Positions 11,801 through 21,228 of a stretch of 64,000 nucleotides of DNA are shown in pieces. The notes under the pieces were generated by a model. The model saw only the letters and a list, made by a program, of their open reading frames with translations, was not told the origin of the DNA and searched no databases. The position numbers and the translations under genes were made by a program. Each line of letters opens with the position of its first letter. Within the stretch, counting starts at the first letter, position 1. Origin of the DNA: Narthecium ossifragum (taxonomy: Eukaryota > Streptophyta > Magnoliopsida > Dioscoreales > Nartheciaceae); NCBI GenBank assembly GCA_963920575.1, contig OY986963.1, forward strand, positions 5,742,896-5,806,895. Direction: 5' to 3'.

Positions 11801-14800
11801 GATCCGCACCGATGGGGACGGGTATGGTATAGATTTTTTACTCGTGGATACGGGTATGGTTTACAAATTTAAAATCCGCGCGGGTACGGGGCGGATTATG
11901 GTATTGGGTAATATCCGCCCCGCTATCCGCCCCGCCCCGCATATCCGCCCCGCCCCGCCACTAAATGTTGGTTTGGTGGATTTTAAAGAGTCTATTTTTG
12001 TGATAATACTCTAATAAAGACTAATTGTTGATGAGTGTTTGGTGGATTAAGATTTTAGAGACCGAATGTTGATGATAGTTTTGTGAATTTAGATTTAGAT
12101 TTTAGAGGCTTAATGCTAATTTAATGGTTTTTTTAGGTTTTGCGGATAACCGCGGATTGCGGGTAACCGCGGATTGCGGGTAATATCCGCATACCCGCAG
12201 GGATGGTTATGGTCCGCGATCCCCATTATCCGCGCGGGGACGGGGCGGTTATGGTATGGGCGGAGGAGTGCGGGGACGGGTATGGTATTTTCAATATCCG
12301 CCCCGATCCGCCCCGTTGCCATCACTACTATGCAGACGTCATTTGGCTGAATCACGGAAAACCGGCCACGTGACATGCACGTGACCGGTTTTCCCGATTT
12401 TGACTCGTTTAGTTTATTTTGACTGGTTTTGCTGACGCGGATGTGGGGAGAGAGAGACGCGAGGGAGAGAGAGATCCCGTCGGGGTCATCGGCGCCGCCA
12501 CCGAGTAGGCAGAGCACGGTGGGGGCGAGGACGACGCCAACGGCCTCGCCAGGGGCGATTCGGACTCCTGAGAGGACCAGGACCCCGAGATGGTCGAGGC
12601 GGACAACGTCGACAAGCGAGGTGGAGGCCGAGAGTGGCGGAGATTGTCGGCGGCGAGGGCGGCCTCGGGGGCCGCGGCCTCATCGAAGACGACGACGTTG
12701 AGGCAGATCGGCGGCTGGCGGGGCCGGGCGGAGCGGGAACTGGAGGCGATCTCCTCGGCGAAGGAGGACCACTGGCCGCCGAAGCCGAGATCGAAGTCGA
12801 TCAAGTGCATAGTCTTCGCGTCAAAGCTGGTGTCGAGGGAGGCGAGAAGGGGTTGGGAAGGGGTGCCGAGCTGGGCGAAGACGACGTAGGTGGTGGTTTG
12901 GAGGAGGCTGCGGCCGGAGGCGATGGGGACGGAGAACTTCTTGGGCTTGGAGGTGGAGGGTTTGGCGGCGGGGAGGAGGGAGTTGTGGAAGACGCGGGCG
13001 GTGAAGGAGGCATGGTGGCTAGCCCAGCAGCCGTAGAGATTGGTGCCGAGGTAGAAGCACGTCTCATCGGAGGCGGCGATCTTGGAGGTCTGCTTGAGAG
13101 TCGGGGGATCTCATCGGAGTCAGAGAGGAGGAAGCGCTCGATGTCGGAAGAGACAAGGGCAGTGGCGCGGGCAGCGGACGAGGCTGCATTGGCTACTTCT
13201 ATTTGGTACGGGGATCGGTCAAACACCACCGGCGACCTCGCCTTGGAGACGTTCACCGTCAACCTCACCACCCCTGACGGGGAGTCCGCCTCCGACCGCG
13301 GCCTGGGCGGTGGTGATGGGGATCACGGGAGGGGCCACTGCCGGCTTGCTGCCGCCTCCACCATCACGCCGTCGCCGCCATATCCTCCACTTACCATCAT
13401 CTTAACCACCACCCCACCCCCATGCCGTTGCCACCACCGGCTTGCTGTCGCCTCCACCATCCTTCGACCTCGACCACGACAACGCTGACGACTACTAGGG
13501 CACAGCAGCAACCCTCAAGGACGCCGACCGCTTCCTCTTCAAGAACTTCCGGTCTCTGCATCGACTCCGACTCCGGCGAGCCCTCAGTGAGTCCCCAAGG
13601 TTCACTGACCCCCCGCCGCCAGAAATGGCTGAACAGTTGAACTCTCGGCGGGTGCTCTCTCTCCCCCTCCCATATCTCTCTCTCTTTCCCACGTCAGCGA
13701 CCAAAACCAGTCCAAATTAGAGAAAATCAGTCAAAATAAGCACAGTGGCCGGTCTTCCGTGATCCAGCCAAACGGCGTCTGCATAGCTGGACTAAATTAC
13801 CAGGTTTTGAAACTATAGGGTAGTTTTATATGATTTTAAAAGATGAGGGTAGTATAATGATAATACCTGAAACTACAGGGTATTAAATGTATTTTGGCCA
13901 TGTATAAAATATGGACAGCAATAGATTTGCCCTTAGAGAAAAGGCGAACAATGGGAAACTAAGTGTGAGCTTTTGTTATTTATTGCATTTGCAAAAAGTT
14001 TCAGTCTTCTTGTTTATACCAAGACTATCAGGCCCAATATGTTTTTTAACTTTATAAAGAACTCTAGCTGATTATGCGGAAACGAGTGGGGCTTATTCAG
14101 GGCATAATCTGATTGGTTTTTAAGTGTTGATGATCAATTTCTTTCTAGCATAATCTCCTATACCTACCTGTCAAGAGATAGTCTTTTTTCCAATATCTCA
14201 GTACATGACGGGTGTCTATTGTTTAAATCATGTTACAAGAGGCAGCCTGTATATGTTTGACTATTCATTCTGCTCGAAGGCCTTGTGTTTGAGCCAGTGC
14301 CATCAGTTTGGTGGCCTAAGAGACTCTTCAATAAATTAGATTGCGAGCCTGCAGCCTTCTGTGTAAGGCCAGATGCACTACATTCTTAGACCATGTTGAG
14401 CGACGGACCTTGTAGTTATGATTTCTGGCTTCTTGCTTGCGGGTTATGATGTGTTAAGGTTCATTTTTAAATTTAGATTCAAATGTGCCAAATATTAAGG
14501 AATTCCAGTTAATTGTTCCATGCTGAGTTGCCAATATGCTATCTGTCATTTTTTCTCTTGTTGTAGCTTATTATTTCTGTTCATTAATTTCATTTTATCT
14601 ACACAGGTGATATAACGGGAATTGCTTGGTCTCCTCGGTCGATTCCGATGGGTAATAAACTTTGAACTTTGTAGTATACTTATACTCGGATCTAGTATAC
14701 TTTCTAATCTTCAGTCACATAATTGAAGTAGTTGTCTTAGGGGTGCAAAAGTCTGGTGCCTTTTGCTTAGCTATGTTTAAGAGTCCGTGTGTAGATTGTT

Positions 14801-15102
14801 AAATGACAGTATAAATTTGGTTAGATTCTGTATATTGCAATAAAACATGTGGATGCATAAGTTAGATACGAATATCCAAAGTTTAGAGATCAAGCTCATA
14901 CATAAATATTTGACATCAATTTTTTTTTTTTTCGACCCCAGCTTACTTGAAAGTCTGACCATCTTCTTGTCTTTATTATGCTGCTCCTACTAATACTGCT
15001 TGATGCAATATTTTTGCAGGGAGTGTGCTTACAAAAGTTTTAGCCACTGCTGGTACAGACAAAAAAGTGAAGCTATGGTTGGCTCCAGAGCTCCATTCGT
15101 GA
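5812..15102 (+). CDS. TBL2-like WD40 repeat protein (transducin beta-like protein 2)
   Basis: Ten exons join with consistent phases into 442 residues: 5812-6048, 6148-6253, 6337-6397, 6473-6759, 7723-7862, 9616-9690, 10072-10162, 10514-10717, 14607-14651 and 15020-15102. The chosen ATG gives MATPSAALPWLSSASVALLS, leading into one hydrophobic segment (about residues 12-35) followed by RRRR: an N-terminal signal anchor, as in animal TBL2, which sits in the ER membrane. WD40 blades are visible at LKGHSDAVTALCF (~93), ATACADGVVRVF (~113), VLSPNGRFLAAAAF, LKGHKSAVTCLCFAP...DGSLRVWNI (~300-332) and VLATAGTDKKVKLW near the end. The length matches human TBL2 (about 447). Animal TBL2 links to the unfolded-protein response; the plant role is not established. 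Intron 8 (10718-14606) is inflated by transposons. Confidence 0.92.
11760..12327. mobile_element. Non-autonomous hAT element nested in the Pack-MULE TIR
   Basis: The 568-bp insert starts TAGGGATGGCAA and ends TTGCCATCACTA (reverse complement TAGTGATGGCAA), a hAT-type terminal pair. It is flanked by a perfect 8-bp duplication ctatgcag at 11752-11759 and 12328-12335. Removing the insert plus one copy restores the left TIR of the host element to match its right TIR. The interior is rich in short CCGCCCCG and gcgggtaaccgcgg repeats and has no open frame. Confidence 0.93.
12409..13110 (-). pseudogene. Chimeric captured ORF: aspartic protease fragment joined to GRAS fragment
   Basis: A 233-codon open frame on the - strand. 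The upstream part contains KKFSVPIASGRSLLQ then TYVVFAQLGTPSQPLLASLD (about 12910-12831), matching the start of the mature region of nepenthesin-type aspartic proteases, where LGTP leads to the first catalytic aspartate. Without a break it passes into MHLIDFDLGFGGQWSSFAEE and NVVVFDEAA...DNLR (12810-12637), which match the VHIID-type core of GRAS regulators of the SCL6/HAM group. The tail beyond that is unrelated low-complexity sequence. Two genes are thus fused inside one transposon. Neither domain is complete: the protease lacks the rest of its catalytic domain and the GRAS part is only ~58 residues. Expression is unknown. Confidence 0.72.
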
Positions 15103-16379
15103 TGGCTACAACCTAAAATTGGCTTCGCTTTGGAGCCACTGCACTTCTAATTCAGGAAATATAGTGAGATCTTTTACGAGTACAGTGAGATCCTCAGGCT
15201 TAGATCCGTTTTAAAAGTTTTGAGTCTCTAGTTATTGTGCGGCAATTCATGTTGCTCAGGTAAGTGAGTGTGACACAGAAAGAAGAAAATTGTGGCGCAT
15301 GTATGAACTTTCCATTCCAATGACACCGACGTGTGTTTTGGAAACTTTTGCTTACAAACAGTTTCTATGCTAAGGTGATCTTTCCAGAGGGACCATAGAT
15401 TCAGGTCAAGCTAGTGTTTGGTATTTTGTAGCTGTAAGGTAGTCTTGGTTTCCATAAATTTTCCAAGGCAACTCTTATAAATTTTAGACTCCTCTTTCAT
15501 GTATCCTTGTTTGTTTTCTTATTGGCTAGTCTGGTGGTTTTCATGGTTAGCCATCTGCATCTACTTCGTTCTCCTCTTTCATAGCCTTTCATGCTGAATC
15601 TCATGGTCCCATGAAACAAGCTGGGTTGTTCTCCACCAAACACCATGCATTCCTATCTGAATGCTTTCCTTTTTCTAGAGATCTCTCCTTTGCTCATCAT
15701 GTACTCTCTTTTCTCTTGTAAGTAGGCAATGGAATTCATCTTTTGGCATGCCCAATCTAACTTCATTCATTCTTCAAGCAGAGAACAGTGTTGATTTGCC
15801 AATTGTCATTGTCACCACCACCATCATCATTGTTCATCCCACATGCTTCACTAGTGTCTTGTCTAAGCTAGTAGCAGCAGTACTTGTAAAACTAGTAGCT
15901 AGCTATCTCTTCTATGTATCACAGCCCATGTTTGGCAGCAAGATCCGCATCCTTGCTGTGCATCCGTCCTTGGCTGATTAAAACTAAACGGCAGCTACCA
16001 ACAAGCTGTGGATCCCATTGACCCATGATTTAGTACGAACAACAGGACAGCCCTGATGCTAAAAATATCATCCTGAACTAGATGGGCTCATGCAGTGGTT
16101 TCCCTTGTTTGAAGAGCCAAATGTGGAAGAGAAAGAACTACGTAGTGGTCCTTTTGATGAAATCGAATCTAGTGGGCGTCTTAATCGAGGTGTTGCAAAG
16201 AACATATACGTCCCCTGCTTCTTGTTTCTTTAAATATCTCTTTGCTGCCAGGATGAGAGGATGGACTCTTGGACTGATTCATTGGCCCACGGCCCATAAA
16301 TTCCGCTGGCTTTGCCTCCTCCACCTGAACACGAATTTAATAGTTTTGCCAACGAGCTCCTATCGCGTACTCGTCGTCA
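15103..16379. other. TBL2 3' UTR and intergenic sequence
   Basis: Follows the TBL2-like stop codon. The first several hundred bases probably form the 3' UTR. Short reading frames at 15748-15981 and 16082-16489 show no recognisable domain or codon pattern and I do not call them genes. Confidence 0.4.
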
Positions 16380-17850
16380 GGATTGAATATATATATGTTT
16401 CATCACGTGGAGTCATATATTTACAGACATATGACATCAGGGGAGAGGGGAGGGTGATTACCGTGTCGGGGGCATCAGGACCCACATAATATATATTTAT
16501 TATATAAGATAAGGAGCAATCCATCATACGGTTGAAGATGTCCAATTCAAGTTGGGTTATTTACTTTTGAGACCTTGAAAATTTCTTAAATTACAAATGT
16601 AACCCTATAATCTTTGCATTTACATATGTACCCCTGAAAACATTGTGATAATGTTAACCATGCCCCTCCGTCTAAGTCCGTACATATATCTAACTTAGCC
16701 AGAGTAGAAACATAACCAGGGTGGGCAAAATTACTTAATTGCCCATCCCCATAAACATCTAACTTAACCAGAGTAAAAACATAACCAGGGGTATAATTGT
16801 CTTTTCAAAAGGGTTATTTAACAACATTAGGCATATTCCGTGAATATTAACCGGCTAATAACCGGAGGGTATGGTTAACATTATCACAATGTTTTCAGGG
16901 GTACATATGTAAAGGCAAAGATTGTAAGGGTACATTTCTAATTTAAAAAGTTTTCAAGGTCTCAAAAGTAAATAACCCATTCAAGTTATGTTCGGATATA
17001 TAATACAATCGAGATGAAGCCACGTGGAAAGGAGTATTGGGGGTGGGGGTGGTTACCGGGTGATTAGTAGAGAGAAAGATGAGGAGTGGGGGGTGGTGGT
17101 TACTTGTACCATGTGGCACGGGAGCCCACTAGTGTGTGTGTATATATATATATAATCCAATGCATACTATCAGGCAATCAAGATGAAACCACATGAAAAG
17201 AAGTAATGGAGGGTGGTGGTTATCTGGTGGCTAGGGAGGAGAGAGAGAAATGAGTAGTAGAGGGTGGTGATTACCCGTGCCAGGTGGCACAGGGGCCCAT
17301 CTATAATATATACCCCTGCCACATGGCAGGGTAACTACCTTCTCTCCCCACCTTCACCAATAACTCCTCACTAACCCCCTCTCTCTCTCTCACTAACTCC
17401 CCCTCCACGTAGGCTCCACGTAGGATAACCCTCTCCACGTAGGCTCCACATAGGACAACGAAAGGTTAATTTATAAGCATATCTCTATATAAGGATGATA
17501 TCATGTTTTATGATGTGGCATATGACTCATAATCTGAGTCATAAAATTATGCACACGTGTCATAAGGTTGTAATCAAATAAATAGAGAAAGAGTATAGTG
17601 TGGGGTGGGTTAGCCGTGTCAGGTGGCACGGGATCCACCTAGTATATATATATGATCAGGTGCATCCCATCATACCGCTAACGATGATCGATTCAAGTAA
17701 TGCTATGATACATCATGCGATCGAGATGAAGCCGCATGGAATGGGGTAGTGGGGGTGGTGGTTACCGGGTGGCTAGGAGAGAGCGAGGGAGGTAGTGGGG
17801 GTTGGTGGTTGGTCAACCTAGAATATATATATATATATATATATTACACA
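16380..17850. repeat. Cluster of a dispersed purine-rich repeat family
   Basis: At least four diverged copies lie in the same orientation: about 16380-17130 (split by a MITE), 17155-17305, 17640 back to about 17580 (a 3' piece) and 17645-17845. Each carries 'cgatgatc...attcaagt', 'cgatcgagatgaagcc', 'gtggtggttaccgggtggct', an AGAGAGA-rich stretch, 'cgtgccaggtggcacggg' and a terminal 'ccacctagtatatata' running into a TA tract. A fifth copy lies at 29750-29935. The shared AT tail and absence of TIRs could suit a SINE-like family, but no Pol III boxes were proved. Confidence 0.65.
16554..16978. mobile_element. 425-bp MITE with 9-bp target duplication (Mutator type)
   Basis: The ends are inverted copies: gggttatttacttttgagac on the left and its complement gtctcaaaagtaaataaccc on the right, with similarity continuing about 120 bases inward ('acattgtgataatgttaacc' on both sides). 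It is flanked by the perfect direct repeat attcaagtt at 16545-16553 and 16979-16987. That 9-bp duplication indicates Mutator-type transposition. It sits inside one copy of the dispersed repeat family and interrupts its 'attcaagt' block. Confidence 0.92.
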
Positions 17851-17931
17851 TTAAAAGTGAAATAAATTGTAAAATATTTAACAAGTTTCAACCCATTTGC
17901 TCGAGATGGGAGGTAATAACAAATCAATTAA

Positions 17932-18090
17932 GGGGCGTTTGGTTGCTTGTATTAGCTGATGCATGTATGAGTTAATGCAGTATTTTGGTGCATTAGCTAA
18001 TGCAGTCAAAATGACTGTTTTTACTAATGCATTATTACATTAGCAGATGCAATGCACTGCATTAGTTTATGCAAGCAACCAAACGCCACC
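17932..18090. mobile_element. 159-bp Tourist-like MITE
   Basis: Starts GGGGCGTTTGGTTGCTTG and ends CAAGCAACCAAACGCCACC, with the whole interior forming a long imperfect hairpin built on 'gcattag/ctaatgc'. It is flanked by ttaa at 17928-17931 and 18091-18094, consistent with the TWA/TTAA targets of PIF/Harbinger-related MITEs. Confidence 0.85.
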
Positions 18091-18799
18091 TTAATATCCA
18101 AAACAGAGTGTCCTGTTCATCCGTCAGATCCGTGCATGTCCTGTTCTTCGATAATTACAACGACGAGGCCAAGGCTACCACAATGAGCACCACCATGGCC
18201 ATCATATGACATCCAACTGCCGTGACGGATGACGATTACGATGACGAGGCCTCCTTCTTCGACCTCGAGTTCAACGGGTTCTGCTACTTCTGCATCTTGA
18301 TGCTGGGCTTCTTAAAGCCGAGATCTATGGCGGTGGAGTTCAATGGTGCCACCGTCGCCTCTCCTCCCCGACCCGGGCTCCTCTCCCCCCATCCCACTCG
18401 TCCCTAACACGCATGGCCTCACACGATCTCATTAAATTTGTCTTTTTCCACCTTAGTCAATTAGGTCAAGCACAAGAAATATGGAGTGCAATGGTGAGAG
18501 GTGGTGCTACGTAATATTGGGTGAAGTCTTGCACGAAACGTGAAACAAGTCAGGATGGGGGAGGGAAGAAGAGGAAGAGCGAACGCGCACGCGGGGGGCA
18601 ACGGGGGCGGGGCGTTTGGCGAAAAAACCACTATGTACCGGTGGTTTTGGTTTTTACCGGAAACTTGCTAAATCCCCATTTCTTGGCAAATCAAAGGATT
18701 GTGATCGGGATACATGCCACGTTGCCTACGTGCCCACCCACTTTCATAGTAAAATAATAGTATATAATATTATGGGTACTAGGTTAACGGGTTAGTGGT
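18091..18799. other. Non-coding stretch with a possible captured coding fragment
   Basis: The frame at 18222-18407 starts with an acidic segment (TDDDYDDEASFFDLEFNG). It is reminiscent of acidic FFDLEF segments in plant membrane-associated kinase regulators, but the similarity is too short to rely on. The rest is GC-rich and unassigned. Confidence 0.25.
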
Positions 18800-19735
18800 A
18801 CTAGCAAACCTCACCATCGGTTTCTCCTCGCCTCCCGCCTCCAGCCGTTGGGAACCTCGCCGTCACCCTCTCCTCACCTCCTTCCTCCGGCCATCGTCAA
18901 CCTCGCCGTCAACGCCACCCTCTCCTCAGCTACCGCCTTCGTCCGTCGGGAATCGCACCGTTGCCCTCTCCTCACCTCCCGCCTTCGGCCATCGTCAACC
19001 TCGACATCGTTGTCGCCCTCTCCTCATCTCCCACCTCCGCCCATCACGAACCTCGTCATCGCTCTCTCTCCTCATCTCCCGCCTCCGGCCATCACGAACC
19101 TTACCATCGCTCTCTCCTCACCTCCCGCCTCCGGGCGTCGGGAACCGCGCCGTTGCCCTCTCCTCGCCTCCCGCCTTCGGCCATCGTCAACCTCTACGTC
19201 ACCGTCGCTCTCTTCTCATCTCCCGCCTCCGACCATCGCAAACCTTGCCATTGCTCTCTCCTGATCACCTCCCGCCTCCGTCGTCGGGAACCACGTCGTT
19301 GCCCTCTCCTCACCTCCCGCCTTCGGCCATCGTCAACCTCGACGTCACCGTCGCCCTCTCCTCATCTCTCGCCTCCGGCCATTGCAAACCTTGCCATCGC
19401 TCTCTCCTCACCTCCCGCCTCCGACCGTCGGGAACCACGTCGTTGCCCTCTCCTCGCCTCCCGCCTTCGGCCATCGTCAACCTTGACGTCACCGTCGCCC
19501 TCTCCTCATCTCTTGCCTCCGGCCATCACTCTCTCCTCACCCCCCCCCCCCACCTCCGGCCATCGCGAACCTTGTCGTCGTTCTCCTCACCTCCCTCCTT
19601 CACCCGTCGTGAAGCTCACCGTCACCCTCTTCTCACCTCCCCGCCTTCGGCCATCGTGAACCTCTCTGTCGTCGTCTCCCTCTCCTCATCTCACGCCTCC
19701 GTCCATCGTCAACCTCTCTGTGACGGCGACGACGA
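18800..19735. repeat. GC-rich pyrimidine minisatellite, about 930 bp
   Basis: Built from degenerate units of roughly 45-55 bases reading ctctcctcacctcccgcctc, cggccatcgtcaacctc and cgccgtcaccgtcgcc, repeated about 18 times. Three overlapping frames on the + strand stay open for long distances because the unit lacks stop codons. This produces Pro/Ser-rich conceptual proteins that I do not regard as genes. Confidence 0.85.
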
Positions 19736-19889
19736 GACTAGGCCTTTTCAAGAGAGGAGAGGAGGTATATGCATTTAAAATATGCCCACGTTAGCATGTG
19801 TAGTGTACATGGCCCCACAGCCATGTACACAAAACATTGTTCCAAATCAAATGTTTAAAACTTGTTAAATATTTTTCACGAAAGGGAAA

Positions 19890-20381
19890 TAGGGAAATTA
19901 GCCCAGTGGTTTATGTCAAGTTTCATTTAAAACCCTATAATTTCAAAACTTTCAAATAATATCCTAAAGCTTAGATTTCCTTTTAAAAAAGGCCATGTGT
20001 GACTTCAAGTGACTCATTTTCCTTCGAACTTTTAGCCATCATTGACATTAGTAATTAAGATTTACACGACCCTTTTCGTCCCCCTTTGATCACCCTTTTC
20101 TGGTTGTAAATTTCCTTCATGGTGAGACTTTGACCGTCAACAATCCGGCATCGAACACCAATACATCTGCGTCGGACTATGTTGGTCGGCGATTTAAGAG
20201 GAAAATGAGTCACATAATGTCACGCGACCCATTTGCCTTCAACCCACATGACAATGTCGGCGCTTAGGGTCTTATTGGAAATGAAATCCAAACGTCGGAG
20301 CCTTATTTGAAAATTTTGAAATCACATGACCTTAAATGAAGTTTCGCCCAAACCACATGGTCTAAAACTATAATTTACTAT
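19890..20381. mobile_element. Diverged TIR element / MITE
   Basis: The left end 'gggaaattagcccagtggtttatgtcaagtt' and right end (reverse complement tagtaaattatagttttaga, then ccatgtggtttgggcgaaac) are imperfect inverted repeats for about 110 bases, both containing ttcatttaa and ttcaaaa.tttcaaata. The centre carries 'gtgactcattttcctt' and its complement. No clean target duplication was found. Confidence 0.6.
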
Positions 20382-20730
20382 TTTTTACAAAATTTAACAT
20401 TTAATATGTAATATATATATATATATGGAATTTTGCCGGGTTTCATCTCAGCACATAGTACTATAGTTGAGGTGCAATCCTCTTGACAGTAAATATTTTT
20501 AGTGGTTGCAAGATTGATCATTCTCTATCGATCTATAAACTCATGACGTCTGCTCTTATATCATGCTAATTTACGTCTTTGTAATAATTCATGAGTGCCA
20601 ACACGTGAGGCTTGTATTAAACGAACGGTAATGGATCCTCTTCATGAAATTTTACTTGCAACGAGATTTGTGCATACAATACAATAGCATAAGGTATATT
20701 GGCTGCTGTTGAGTAGAACAAATACTTACA

Positions 20731-21228
20731 CATTTGTACTAATTTTTTAAAGGGTAAATTACCTTTTAAGTCCCTCAACTTTCATCGAAGTAACATTTAA
20801 GTCCCTAATTTTTTATAAGTTTCAATTGGGTCCCTGCAGTATCCTTTTCGTCACAATGTGGGACATCGGCCTGACGTCGTTTTTATTTTTAACGGTTGAG
20901 GTGTCACGTGACCGCACGTGATGGATGCCGTGCGGATGGAAGTAACATTTTAGTCCCTTAACTTTCATTGAAGTAACGTTTTAGTCCCTTAACTTTCATC
21001 GAAGTAACGTTTTAGTCCCTTAACTTCTATCACGTGCGGTCACGTGACACCCCAGCCGTTAAGAATAGAGACGGCGACAGGCCAATATTCCACATTGTGA
21101 CGAAAAGAATACTGTAGGGACCCAATTGAAACTTATAAAAGATTAGGGACTTAAACGTTACTTCAATGAAAATTGAGGGACGAAAAATATAATTTTTTCT
21201 TTTTTAAACAAATTAGTACAAATATTTG
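20731..21228. mobile_element. Long inverted-repeat element with a central triplication
   Basis: The left arm (…tttgtactaattt…, aagtccctcaactttcat, ttataagtttcaattgggtc, cacgtgaccgcacgtgat) is mirrored by the right arm (atcacgtgcggtcacgtgac, gacccaattgaaacttataa, ttagggacttaa, aattagtacaaa). The single-stranded centre holds three head-to-tail copies of a ~31-base unit, gaagtaacgttttagtccct plus taactttcatc (20940-21030). No target duplication was identified. Confidence 0.7.

Larger units (their letters stand above)
11637..13900. mobile_element. Pack-MULE-like TIR element inside TBL2 intron 8
   Basis: Both ends begin TGGCCAAAATACATTT and stay highly similar as an inverted repeat. The repeat continues through tagtttca, 'actaccctatagtttcaaaac' and 'aatttagtccagctatgcag', then past a nested insertion into 'cacggaaaaccggcca'. 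The TIR is thus roughly 200 bases. The flanks are tgtataaga (11628-11636) and tgtataaaa (13901-13909), a 9-bp target duplication with one mismatch, as expected for a Mutator-type element. The interior (12430-13690) is GC-rich coding-like DNA with no transposase, the defining look of a Pack-MULE. Confidence 0.85.

Noticed and set aside
12634..13488. 284-codon Gly/Glu-rich frame on the + strand
   Set aside because: It is the antisense of the captured aspartic protease/GRAS fragments; the - strand carries the recognisable motifs.
18795..19778. 327-codon Pro/Ser-rich protein
   Set aside because: It reads through a minisatellite that is open in all three frames; no domain and no codon signature.
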